55,888 nucleotides of DNA from an uncultured Planctomycetales bacterium (GTDB lineage Bacteria; Planctomycetota; Planctomycetia; Pirellulales; S012-138), in the NCBI GenBank assembly GCA_937982665.1, contig CALJLD010000294.1, forward strand, positions 1 through 55,888, written 5' to 3'. A program made the translations under genes and the position numbers. This document shows positions 1 through 8,097 of the stretch, piece by piece. The notes beneath the pieces are model-generated. The model was not told the DNA's origin. It made no database searches and saw nothing but the letters and a program-made list of their open reading frames with translations. Numbering within the stretch: position 1 is the first letter of the stretch; each line of letters begins with the position of its first letter.

Positions 1-2
1 AA

Positions 3-2999
3 ATGACAGGGCTGGCCCAACCACTCAGTTTCTGGCTGCATGCCAATTCATCGTTTCAAGCAAATCACAATCCGGCTGACAAATACGATCCAACATTTGC
101 CGCGCCTGCAATTGAGTCCACAGACTATCCGCAAGGCTTGAACCAAACGGACGAATGGGATGACCTGGCGGACGAAAACTTCGCTCTCTCTGAATTCCCT
201 GCGGATCTTTCTGGATCAACGGATGCCGCCACGCCGCAACTAGATGTTCGACAACTTGGTGGCCCGCAACTTGATGTTCCTCAGCTCGATGTCCCAACGG
301 ATGCGCCGTTTATTGGACCGCTACCGCTGGCTGCTGGCGCGTTTGGCGCCCAAGAGTTTGCCGATGTTGCCGAAGAACAGCTCGAGCCCGAGTTGGCCGC
401 CGCGCCCAATACAGAAACGGAATTCGATTGGGATGATCCATCAACAGCGGCGTTTGGTTTTGCAGAAAGCGCTCAAGCCCAAACGAATCACTTAGACCAA
501 GAACCCCGCTCCGCGGATACGCTTGCCACTGTCTTTGGTTTGATTTGGGTCGCCGTGGCATTAGTGTTTCTTGCTCGCGCGGTCGGCGGACGCATCTTGC
601 TTTGGCGATACGGAGCGAGATTGCCTGAGAACAATAATTCCCGGCTGGCCGAAGCGCTGACGAATGTCGCGGCGACCATGAATTGCCGCCGCGTTCCGCA
701 ATTGAAGATCTCGCCATCGCTGGCCGGACCGCTCGCGTATGGCATGTTCCGGCCAACGCTGGTGTTGCCCCGCAACTTCAGCCGGCAGTTTACGCCTGAA
801 GGTCAGCGAGCCGTTTTCGTTCATGAGCTGGCGCATCTGCGTCAGGCCGATCCCCTGTGGCTGCTGATCGCTGACTTGATCTGCAGTGCGTTGTGGTGGA
901 ATCCGGCCGTTTGGGCCATCCGCGCACGGTTTCGCTTTGAGAGCGAGTTGACCGCGGACGAAGCAACGACCTGCCTGGTCGATGGCCCTGAACATCTGGC
1001 GACATCGCTGTTGCGCTTGGGTTCGCGGTTGGCGCGTCCCCGCGCGGTGGGCTTTGTTTCCGCCGGCGGATTTGGTTTGCGTTCCAATCTCGCGCGGCGA
1101 ATTGAACGCCTGGTGAACCTTGATGAAGACACGTGTCGGCCGCGTCGCTCGCGGCCGTTTGTTAGGACTCTGGCAGCGGTGTGCATCATTGCCGGATGTC
1201 TTATTGGCACCGCCTGGGCTCGCCCCGGGCTCCCTTCTGGAGGAGACAACAACGTGAGTTCCCTAAACAGAAGTTGGCGAACGTCGTTCGCCGGCGCCGC
1301 GCTGGCGGCATTGCTCTTCGGCGGTGGAACCGTCGGCGCACAAGATTCCGGTCCGCCCGATCCGGGCCAAGACCAAGACGCCGCGGCCGAAGCGGCACAA
1401 GATGAAGTGGCCGTGCTCGAGGCGGAGATCCTTTCGCTCTTGGCCAGCAAGGACGAACTTGCCGCGCGATTCGCCGTTGTGAAAGAGAACATGGCCGCGG
1501 ACATTCAGAATCGCCGTGATCGACTCGCTGCGGAAATGGCCGACGCGGAAACGCGATCGGCCGCGATTGCCACGCAAATTGCCGAACTGGAAGCTCAAGG
1601 CGAAGCTGAGCAAGCGCACCAACTCAATGGAGAATTGGCGGCGTTGCGCGAGCACATGGCGACGATCCAACAACGTGTTGCCAGCGCGGAATCTGCCTCT
1701 TCGGAGCGGATCCAAGCCCGTTTCGCGGAAGATGAAGCGCGGTTGAAGGCACGGATGAATGAAGTGGAAGACCGCATCGCCGGATTCCGTGCGCGCGGCG
1801 ATGAAGTTGCCACGCGCCGTCTGGAAGACCGTTTGGCTTTGCTCCGCCGCGAAGTCAACCAAGGCGCGCGACGTCGGGCGACCGACACGCCGCCGGAAGA
1901 TCAAGGCGCGGCGCGACGTCGCGCCCCGCAAGATCGCCCTGCCCCGCGGCGACGTGGTGAACAAGATCCGTCCTACGAGGATCGAATCCGCTTGATTCTT
2001 GAGGCGGCCAACAATCTGGAAGCGGCCGGCTTGGTCGATCAGGCGAACGAACTTCGCGAAATGGTTCGCACAAGAATGGGTCCTCCTGGCGTTGGCCCCG
2101 CCGGTCAAGAACCGCCGCGTGCTCGTGTTCCCGCAGATCGCCCTGATGCCGCACCGCGCGTGCGTCGACCTGGAGCCGATCAACAAGGACCTCCTGGCGA
2201 CGCTCCTCGCGTTCGACGTGGCGGTCCGGATCAGCCCGGCCCTCCGGGCAATGCTCCGCGTGCTCGTCGAGCTGGCCCTGGCGAACCTGGACAACCGGGT
2301 GATGCTCCGCGTGCGCGCCGAGCTGGCCCGGGCGAACCCGGCCAACCTGGTGACGCCCCGCGCGTTCGCCGAGGAGTCCCGGAACCCGACAACGCCCCGC
2401 GTGCTCGTCGTGGAGACGGCGGACCAACGCCTCCGGAAGCTGCGCCCCAACCGCGACGCCGTCGCGCAAGCGATTCGCCAGCCGAAGAGCCGCAAGATGG
2501 CCCAAACGCTGATCGTGAATTGGTGATGTTGATTCGTGCGTTGCAAGCCGAGGTCAACTCGCTGCGTTCCGAAGTGCAGAGCATGCGCCGCGAAATGGAC
2601 CGCGACGATGATCGCAACCCTGGCGTGCGTGACAACCCTGCCGCGCGAGACAATCCTGGCGCTCGCGAACCGAGAAACCGCGTGCGGCAGCGTCGGGGCG
2701 ATGGGGGAGATGCGACTGACGATGCCGGTAATCGTCGCCTGGCAGATCTGGGAAGTGATGTTGCTGATGATCCGGGCACGGCCGATCAAGCCGACAATGG
2801 CGATGCCGGCGACCGCGGAACAACGGATCGCGGAGACGCAACCAGCGACGCCGGGGACCCGGGAACTACGGATCGCACGGATGGCAATCGTGATCAAGGC
2901 GACGCAGGAACCAGCGACGCGGCTGGCTCCGATGTTGCGGATTCAGGAGATGCCAAAGACAGCCCTCCCAATCCCGGGACAGCCAATCGTCGTCAGTAG
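3..2999 (+). CDS. BlaR1-like M56 metallopeptidase with coiled-coil and collagen-like C-terminal region (5' partial)
   Basis: This is a membrane zinc peptidase of the BlaR1/MecR1 (M56) type. A membrane segment lies near residues 174-195 and the zinc motif HELAH near residue 274, followed by ADLICSALWWNPAVW and a downstream ESELTADEA, as in the family. A second hydrophobic stretch near residue 388 follows the catalytic domain. The rest is not BlaR1-like: a long Glu/Ala/Arg coiled coil (about 450-620), proline/glycine repeats with APRxRRxG spacers (about 690-830), another short coiled coil, and an Asp/Gly-rich tail. There is no beta-lactam sensor domain. The first codon lies at the window edge and the usual N-terminal membrane helices are missing, so the gene very probably begins upstream. 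A BlaI-type repressor, the common partner, would also be upstream and cannot be seen. Family is clear from the motifs; substrate is unknown. Confidence 0.8.
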   Translation: MTGLAQPLSFWLHANSSFQANHNPADKYDPTFAAPAIESTDYPQGLNQTDEWDDLADENFALSEFPADLSGSTDAATPQLDVRQLGGPQLDVPQLDVPTDAPFIGPLPLAAGAFGAQEFADVAEEQLEPELAAAPNTETEFDWDDPSTAAFGFAESAQAQTNHLDQEPRSADTLATVFGLIWVAVALVFLARAVGGRILLWRYGARLPENNNSRLAEALTNVAATMNCRRVPQLKISPSLAGPLAYGMFRPTLVLPRNFSRQFTPEGQRAVFVHELAHLRQADPLWLLIADLICSALWWNPAVWAIRARFRFESELTADEATTCLVDGPEHLATSLLRLGSRLARPRAVGFVSAGGFGLRSNLARRIERLVNLDEDTCRPRRSRPFVRTLAAVCIIAGCLIGTAWARPGLPSGGDNNVSSLNRSWRTSFAGAALAALLFGGGTVGAQDSGPPDPGQDQDAAAEAAQDEVAVLEAEILSLLASKDELAARFAVVKENMAADIQNRRDRLAAEMADAETRSAAIATQIAELEAQGEAEQAHQLNGELAALREHMATIQQRVASAESASSERIQARFAEDEARLKARMNEVEDRIAGFRARGDEVATRRLEDRLALLRREVNQGARRRATDTPPEDQGAARRRAPQDRPAPRRRGEQDPSYEDRIRLILEAANNLEAAGLVDQANELREMVRTRMGPPGVGPAGQEPPRARVPADRPDAAPRVRRPGADQQGPPGDAPRVRRGGPDQPGPPGNAPRARRAGPGEPGQPGDAPRARRAGPGEPGQPGDAPRVRRGVPEPDNAPRARRGDGGPTPPEAAPQPRRRRASDSPAEEPQDGPNADRELVMLIRALQAEVNSLRSEVQSMRREMDRDDDRNPGVRDNPAARDNPGAREPRNRVRQRRGDGGDATDDAGNRRLADLGSDVADDPGTADQADNGDAGDRGTTDRGDATSDAGDPGTTDRTDGNRDQGDAGTSDAAGSDVADSGDAKDSPPNPGTANRRQ

Positions 3000-3006
3000 A
3001 CTTACT

Positions 3007-3037
3007 CATGGTCACCCTGCTTTGCGATGTGAACATG
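3007..3037. repeat. Palindromic repeat, CATGGTCAC family, copy 1
   Basis: The left arm CATGGTCAC is followed 13 bases later by GTGAACATG (8 of 9 bases pair) and then CCACCC. A second copy with a perfect 9-base stem lies at 22116-22146. Both sit next to a gene end in non-coding DNA, like a REP element. Function is inferred only from form and position. Confidence 0.6.
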
Positions 3038-3068
3038 CCACCCAATTGAACGACGAATGAACTTGCAG

Positions 3069-3108
3069 CAACGGTCCGCACCAGCTTGGGGCGGACCGTT
3101 GTTTTTTT
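3069..3108 (+). terminator. Rho-independent terminator after the M56 gene
   Basis: The stem CAACGGTCCGC / GCGGACCGTTG is a perfect 11-base match around an 11-base loop, directly followed by seven T residues. It lies 70 bases past the stop codon of the M56 peptidase gene and reads in the same direction. Confidence 0.85.
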
Positions 3109-3130
3109 GGGCACCTGTGCTCGTGTTTGT

Positions 3131-3402
3131 GCCGTAGGCGTTTTCTTGTGCGGCTTTTTTTGGGCGCCGCTGGCAAGCGAAGTCTGCAAGTGATTCTTGC
3201 GTTTCTATTTAGCTCCGTGCTCTTGTCAGTGCCGGATGTTTCTTGTGGGTGCTTTTTTTTGGGTGGCACTGGCAAGCGAAGTCTGCCAGTGATTCTTACG
3301 TTTCTATTTAGCTCCTGCTCTTGCCTGTGCCGGATGTTTCTTGTGGGTCCTTTTTTTGGGTGGCACTGGCAAGCGAAGTCTGCCAGTGATTCTTGCGTTG
3401 GG
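3131..3402. repeat. Tandem repeat of about 100 bp, about 2.7 copies
   Basis: Copies start at 3131, 3231 and 3329. Each begins GCCG, passes through a T-rich run and GGGTGGCA, then carries a hairpin with arms CACTGGCA and TGCCAGTG (3267-3291 and 3364-3388; degenerate in the first copy), and ends in a GATTCTTNCG / TATTTAGCTC stretch. A partial fourth copy starts near 3748. No coding potential is convincing here. Confidence 0.75.
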
Positions 3403-3944
3403 GGCTAATCTCCTAGAACCTTCAAACCAACTGCGTTCAGCATGATTTCTTGCCTTCAGTTTCGCGGTTGCTGCTCTGTGCGTTCGCGTCTGATTCGCCG
3501 TTCAAGAAAGCACTGGCAGACTTCGCTTGCCAGTGGCACCCGCCGCGCTTTGCCGATACCAACAGACAACAAATTGGGTGCCACTGCTGGCTTGTCCAGC
3601 AGTGCTCAAACCGACCATTCGGCAAGGGTCAAATGAACTTGGCAAGCGACGTGAAAGACCAACGGCTTAGGAAGAAACATAGCGGATTCACTGCTGGACA
3701 AGCCAGCAGTGGCACCCGTTGTTTTGTGGGTACCTGCTCTTGTTTGTGCCGTAGGCGTTTTCTTGAGGGTGCTTTTTGGGTGCCACTCGCAAGTGTAGTC
3801 TGCCGGTTACTGAACTGTGCGTTCGCGTCTGATTTGACGTTCAAGAAAGCACTGGCAGAATTCGCTTCCGTGGCACAAGAATCTGCCACCGTCCTCGCAC
3901 GCTAAACAAGTTTTCAAAATGAGTTTGAGCATGTCACCCGAAGC
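3403..3944. repeat. Non-coding stretch with scattered REP-like hairpins
   Basis: No gene is supported. A reverse-oriented CACTGGCA/TGCCAGTG hairpin lies at 3511-3535. Two hairpins of a second family, CACTGCTGG/CCAGCAGTG, lie at 3582-3604 and 3689-3711 in opposite orientations, each next to GGTGCCA or GGCACCC. A stretch beginning TGTGCGTTCGCGTCTGATT occurs at about 3477 and again at about 3816. Short open frames here are only the repeats read in different frames. Confidence 0.65.
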
Positions 3945-4766
3945 CTATATGTCTGTGACTTTTTGGATTGGTCTACCGGTCTTCGAACGACGAACTGGAC
4001 AGACGGTAACGACGACTACGCTCAAGAGCGCCAGGAATATCAAGAAGGTCGTCAACTGCCCAATGAATTCCGGCAGCAAAGGCAGGTAGTTGAATGTTGC
4101 GTTTGCGGCTGCGTGCAAGGCGACGGCCGTCCAGATGTTGCCAGTCTGATTGTAAATGCACGTGATCAAGATCGTCGCTAAGAGGACCCATAGCAGGAAG
4201 ACATCGAACGGCATGTCAAGCGGCACGCCCACACCGATCAAGTAGCCGGGATAATGCCAGAACCCCCAAGCCAGTCCCAGCACAAGGCTGGCAAGCAGCG
4301 GGCCGCAATGTTCCTGCAATCGGGGCAGCGCATAGCCGCGCCAGCCGAATTCCTCACCGAGGGCGATCAGCAAAATCACGACACATTGCGGCATCAGTTG
4401 AGTTGTGCGAAACGCCAGGGCAGGCCCTCCGAAAAACGCATGCAGTCCAATCGCCACAATCGCAATCGCGGGAATGGCCAGCAGCGAAACCAATAGCCAG
4501 CGAGCTTTGAATCGTCGCCGTGACTGTTCGATCAAGAGTTCCCGTACGCCGGCTTTCCCGCGGGTCATCGCTGTCAAACAAATCGCGATGAGAGTTGGGC
4601 TGAAGACGATAAAAAAGGCAATGTTCTCGTCACCGGAAAAGTACGCAAGCGTTGCCAAGCTGGCACTTGCAGACAGCGTCAGCGCAAAGAAGATGGCGAG
4701 TTCAAAGAGCGCTCGTGACGAAGGAGGTCCGCTCTCAGACGTTGGCATGGTAGAAGCGTGGCTCAT
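3945..4766 (-). CDS. CPBP family intramembrane metalloprotease
   Basis: This is a multi-pass membrane protein of the CPBP (Abi/CAAX-protease-related) family, 273 residues. The diagnostic motifs are GEEFGWRGYALPRLQ (the EExxxR motif), GLAWGFWHYPGY (the Fxxx-H motif) and HAAANATFNY near the C-terminus; these supply the glutamates and histidines of the intramembrane active site. About seven hydrophobic stretches are visible. I chose the ATG at 4766 over a TTG five codons upstream. It lies 112 bases downstream of the small gene that follows lspA and may belong to the same transcript. Bacterial members are implicated in prenyl-protein processing, bacteriocin self-immunity or membrane-protein regulation; nothing nearby decides between these. 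Confidence 0.85.
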   Translation of the reverse strand: MSHASTMPTSESGPPSSRALFELAIFFALTLSASASLATLAYFSGDENIAFFIVFSPTLIAICLTAMTRGKAGVRELLIEQSRRRFKARWLLVSLLAIPAIAIVAIGLHAFFGGPALAFRTTQLMPQCVVILLIALGEEFGWRGYALPRLQEHCGPLLASLVLGLAWGFWHYPGYLIGVGVPLDMPFDVFLLWVLLATILITCIYNQTGNIWTAVALHAAANATFNYLPLLPEFIGQLTTFLIFLALLSVVVVTVCPVRRSKTGRPIQKVTDI

Positions 4767-4878
4767 GTGGCACTCTGTCAACTAGATGATTAGCTGACTT
4801 TCTGGCTGTGCATTGTTTCGTCGTGCTGAGTGCAGCTTGGCGCGATTGATGGAGCCCTCAGTTTTGGTCTTTCCGCAC

Positions 4879-5292
4879 TCAATCAAAAAACTGCTGCACT
4901 TCAACAAGATCGCCGACAACGCGTTCGGCAATTTCCAGGAACGTTTCGCGCAGGGGACTTGTGCGGACGGCTGCGGCCGGGAGCATCTTGCCGAGGTAAT
5001 GCTCGTCTTTCCAGGGAGAGGATGTCCAATCCGTGAACTTGAATTGCCACTGGTCTTGAGTTGACTCAACCCGCATGGCCGCTGCCTGCGGCATTGCGGT
5101 TGAGTCCGCAGGATTCCGGACGGCAATCGCCAGATGGCCCAACGGATGGCTTGGACAATCGCCGTGCAAGCCAATCAAATACAAACCCAACGGCTCGTCA
5201 TGTTCGTAAACGGATCCCCGCACAACGACAAAGTCCACATCGCAGTCAGGGCAATGCTTGCTGACGACTTGCTTGTCAATCGTCTTGGCCAT
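4879..5292 (-). CDS. Small unknown protein translationally coupled to lspA
   Basis: A 137-residue cytoplasmic protein with no recognised family. The sequence has an early CPDCD pair of cysteines, a central DEPLGLYLIGLHGDCPSHPLGHLAIAVRN segment with two histidines, and a predicted helical C-terminus (ETFLEIAERVVGDLVEVQQFF). No signal peptide or membrane segment is evident. Its ATG shares one base with the TGA of lspA (TGATG), so it is probably translated by re-initiation and expressed together with lspA. It is not one of the normal lspA partners (ileS, ribF, rluD). The single CxxC and lack of a second pair argue against an ordinary zinc ribbon. Function unknown. Confidence 0.7.
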   Translation of the reverse strand: MAKTIDKQVVSKHCPDCDVDFVVVRGSVYEHDEPLGLYLIGLHGDCPSHPLGHLAIAVRNPADSTAMPQAAAMRVESTQDQWQFKFTDWTSSPWKDEHYLGKMLPAAAVRTSPLRETFLEIAERVVGDLVEVQQFFD

Positions 5293-5984
5293 CAACCAGG
5301 GCTTGTCGATTTTTGAACTGAGGTCTTTGCGGCCGTGTTCGTTTTCTCGGCTTGGTTTGTTTTGGCAGCCTTGCCTGACGATTCGCCTGACTCTCGCTTC
5401 CGCTGACGTGGCTCCAGAACGAAAGCATGAAACAGCATCATCGACACTCCGCAGACCAACAGGCTGTCAGCAATGTTGAAGTTTGGCCAGGTGAAACTGC
5501 CAAAGCGGAAGAGAATGAAATCGCGGACGGCGTAAATCCGTTCGCCTTGGTCATGTTCAATCCCGGCCCTTTCATTGATGGTGGCCACCGGCCATGTCCA
5601 GTCTCCTTCCCAAGCCGGGAGGCCCATGCGGTCATAAACGTTGCCGATGATGCCGGCGATCAACATCGCCAGGATCACCGTCAAGAATTTATCTTTGCCT
5701 GGCGTCCCGACGGCAAACCAACTGCTAATCCCGATGATGGCGCCGAACGCCAACACAATGAACAGCCAGCTATAGCCTTGCCCTAGTCCGAACAGGGCCC
5801 CTTCATTCAGGCTGGATTGAAAGCCAAAGAACCCTTCAATCACCCAGGAGACTTGCCCGTTGTTTTCCAGCGGGTGCCCCAGTTTCGCGAAGGCGTAACT
5901 CTTGGTCGCCAGGTCGGTTGCCAAACCCAGCACGGCAATCACGGCGAAGAGCAAGTAATGACGCTTCTCTTTGGTGTTCGTCAC
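5292..5984 (-). CDS. lspA: Lipoprotein signal peptidase (signal peptidase II)
   Basis: The inner-membrane aspartic protease that removes signal peptides from lipidated prolipoproteins. Conserved blocks are NEGALFGLGQG, GNVYDRMG (first catalytic Asp) and FNIADSLLVCG (second catalytic Asp), with four hydrophobic segments. I chose the GTG at 5984, just before the first membrane helix (KEKRHYLLFAVIAVLGLATDL), because a longer frame up to 6164 adds a proline-rich stretch unlike the family and would run into the divergent hydrolase gene. The 230-residue product is still longer than the usual 150-200, owing to a charged, lysine/threonine-rich C-terminal tail after the last membrane helix. Several lipoproteins in this window (18972, 49027) are candidate substrates. 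Confidence 0.93.
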   Translation of the reverse strand: MTNTKEKRHYLLFAVIAVLGLATDLATKSYAFAKLGHPLENNGQVSWVIEGFFGFQSSLNEGALFGLGQGYSWLFIVLAFGAIIGISSWFAVGTPGKDKFLTVILAMLIAGIIGNVYDRMGLPAWEGDWTWPVATINERAGIEHDQGERIYAVRDFILFRFGSFTWPNFNIADSLLVCGVSMMLFHAFVLEPRQRKRESGESSGKAAKTNQAEKTNTAAKTSVQKSTSPG

Positions 5985-6239
5985 AGGTCGCTGACCTTGG
6001 CTGATAAGGATATGCTGAGGCTTACGCGGATGTGCCGGGCGGCGATGTGCCGGCAACAAATCTGCGGGAAGACACTGGCGAAACCGTAGACTGCCACAAG
6101 CTGGCACCCAGGGCAATGGCAGCCGGATTAGCTGGATTTTGTGGCCTGACGGGGACGGTTGCACTCGAACTTTGTGGAAATCCAGCAGGCTCAGGCTTTT
6201 CGCTGGTACGCAGGAAACCTTGTAACAAACCTAAACTTC

Positions 6240-7241
6240 ATGCTCGCGTTGCCTGACAGTTGGCCGGAATTCCGCGCTCCGCGGTTGCTGCGGAACCGTC
6301 ACGTACAAACGGTGCTGTCCGCCTGGCTGCCGGCAGGCCGGCATGCGCTGCCAACAACTCAGCACGAAGTCCAGCTGGCCGACGGCGATCAGCTGGTCTT
6401 GCACGATGACTGTCCGCCTGGCTGGAAGCAAGGCGATCCGGCGGCTCTGCTGATTCATGGGCTGGCCGGCTATCACGGAAGCCCGTACATGGTTCGCCTG
6501 GCCAGAAAGCTCACCCGGCAAGGCGTGCGAAGCCTGCGGCTGGATTTGCGCGGCGCCGGGGCCGGAGCGTTGCTGGCGGCCAGGAGTTATCACTGCGGAT
6601 GCTCAGAAGATGTGGCCGCGAGTCTGAAACTTGTTCGCAAGTTGATCAGCGACTCTCCTTTGTTGGCCGCGGGGTTCTCTTTGGGCGGGAACGCGCTGTT
6701 GAAGCTGTTGGGCGAGATGGGTGCGGATGATGTTCCGCGGCCGGACAGCGCGTTGGCCGTGTGTCCGCCGCTGGACATGTTGCGGTCCAGCGATCTGCTG
6801 CGTCGCGGATTCAATCGCTTCTATGATCGATACTTCACAGGCATTCTCTACAAGAGATTGATACATCGGGCACAGCATCGGGACGACGTCACCCTGGCCG
6901 AACTCAAGCGGCGTCCGCGGACTCTTCGCGAGCTTGATGATGTGTACACCGCGCCGACATGGGGTTTCGCCAGTGTCGAAGATTATTATGTGCGCGCGGC
7001 CGCGCGGCATGTGGTCAGCCAAACCGCCGTGCCCACGCTCATCCTCACGGCGGCCGATGATCCCATGATCCCGGTCGATACGTTTCACGAATTGCCGCGA
7101 ACGGACCACTTGCGGGTCAGTATTGTTCCCGCGGGAGGGCATACCGGCTTTGTGAGCCATCGCAAGCAAGACGCTGACCGGCACTGGCTGGAATGGCGAA
7201 TTGTTGAGCTGGCCTGTGGCTTGCGAGATCGCCAGTCTTGA
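6240..7241 (+). CDS. YheT-like alpha/beta hydrolase
   Basis: A 333-residue alpha/beta-hydrolase of the YheT/EMB8 group (COG0429). The oxyanion-hole region reads LLIHGLAGYHGSPYM, the nucleophile elbow is GFSLGGN, the acid is in LTAADDPMIP and the histidine in PAGGHTGF, giving a complete Ser-Asp-His triad. The N-terminal PRLLRNRHVQTVLSAW block is typical of this group, which helped choose the ATG at 6240 instead of a TTG 27 codons upstream. The gene is divergent from lspA with about 255 bases between starts. Family members are esterase-like with poorly known physiological substrates. Confidence 0.85.
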   Translation: MLALPDSWPEFRAPRLLRNRHVQTVLSAWLPAGRHALPTTQHEVQLADGDQLVLHDDCPPGWKQGDPAALLIHGLAGYHGSPYMVRLARKLTRQGVRSLRLDLRGAGAGALLAARSYHCGCSEDVAASLKLVRKLISDSPLLAAGFSLGGNALLKLLGEMGADDVPRPDSALAVCPPLDMLRSSDLLRRGFNRFYDRYFTGILYKRLIHRAQHRDDVTLAELKRRPRTLRELDDVYTAPTWGFASVEDYYVRAAARHVVSQTAVPTLILTAADDPMIPVDTFHELPRTDHLRVSIVPAGGHTGFVSHRKQDADRHWLEWRIVELACGLRDRQS

Positions 7242-7274
7242 GTGTGCGGCGTTTGCCGCTTCAATGTGCTGCTC

Positions 7275-8027
7275 TCACTGCGCCGCTTCAAGCAAACCAT
7301 CACGCATTGTCACAACGCGCTTTGCCCGCTGGGCGATATCAGGTTCGTGCGTGACCATGATGATGGTGCGGCCGGATTCATTCAGCGCTTCCAGCAGCCG
7401 CATGATCTCTTCGCCCGTGGCGGAGTCCAGGTTACCTGTGGGCTCGTCCGCGAGAATCACCCGTGGGTTGTTGACCAATGCCCTGGCGATTGCCACGCGC
7501 TGTTGCTGGCCGCCGGATAGCTGGAAGGGGCGATGATCCAAGCGCTCAGCCAGTCCAACCATGCGGGCGAGGCGGACACAGCGGTCCGTCTCTTTTGCGC
7601 CGACGCGACCTTGATAGAAGAGCGGTGCCTGAATGTTTTCCACAACCGTCAGTTGCGGGATCAAGTTGTACGACTGAAAGATGAAACCCAACAAGCGTCC
7701 GCGAACGCGCGACAGGTCATAGTCAGACAATCGCGAGACGTCCGTTCCGCCCAGCAGATATTGGCCGGAAGTAGGGCGATCCAGGCACCCCAGCAAGTTC
7801 AGCAGCGTACTCTTACCGGAACCGGACTGGCCCATGATGGCGACAAAATCGCCTTCGGGGAAATCGAGCGAAACGCCTCTCAGCGCACGTACGATGTTAT
7901 GGCCGCCGAGGTGATACTCTTTCTTCAGGTTGATGACCTGGGCTGCCATCTTCTGTCGAGAACCATGCCCGTTCCCCTCACCGGAGATCCGGTTTGTGAA
8001 TCGAGCGTGAGGATCGGACAGGGTCAT
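7275..8027 (-). CDS. ABC transporter ATP-binding protein, MacB/LolD type
   Basis: ATPase subunit of an FtsX/MacB-type exporter. It carries Walker A GQSGSGKS, the Q-loop, signature LSGGQQQR, Walker B VILADEP and the H-loop IMVTHEP, in the order and spacing of the LolD/MacB group. Length 250 is normal. An internal ATG at 7949 would remove a non-conserved 26-residue lead; I kept the outer ATG because its upstream context (AAGTTGCC) resembles that of the adaptor gene. It is the last gene of a three-gene operon, 70 bases after the permease. Together they would make a mechanotransmission pump acting on periplasmic substrates; the substrate is not evident. Confidence 0.92.
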   Translation of the reverse strand: MTLSDPHARFTNRISGEGNGHGSRQKMAAQVINLKKEYHLGGHNIVRALRGVSLDFPEGDFVAIMGQSGSGKSTLLNLLGCLDRPTSGQYLLGGTDVSRLSDYDLSRVRGRLLGFIFQSYNLIPQLTVVENIQAPLFYQGRVGAKETDRCVRLARMVGLAERLDHRPFQLSGGQQQRVAIARALVNNPRVILADEPTGNLDSATGEEIMRLLEALNESGRTIIMVTHEPDIAQRAKRVVTMRDGLLEAAQ

Positions 8028-8097
8028 GGCAACTTAGTCTGCGAACTCAGGAACAACGACGAAAGAGGAACAACGCTTGAATGTGCGAATCGTGTGA

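Noticed and set aside
1263..2897. Long antisense open frame on the minus strand across the M56 gene
   Set aside because: It mirrors the repeats of the sense gene and has low-complexity Ser/Arg composition, with no domain or ribosome-binding site.
3000..3944. CRISPR array in the repeat-rich region
   Set aside because: Repeats vary in length and spacing and are palindromes in both orientations; there are no constant repeats with unique spacers and no cas genes.
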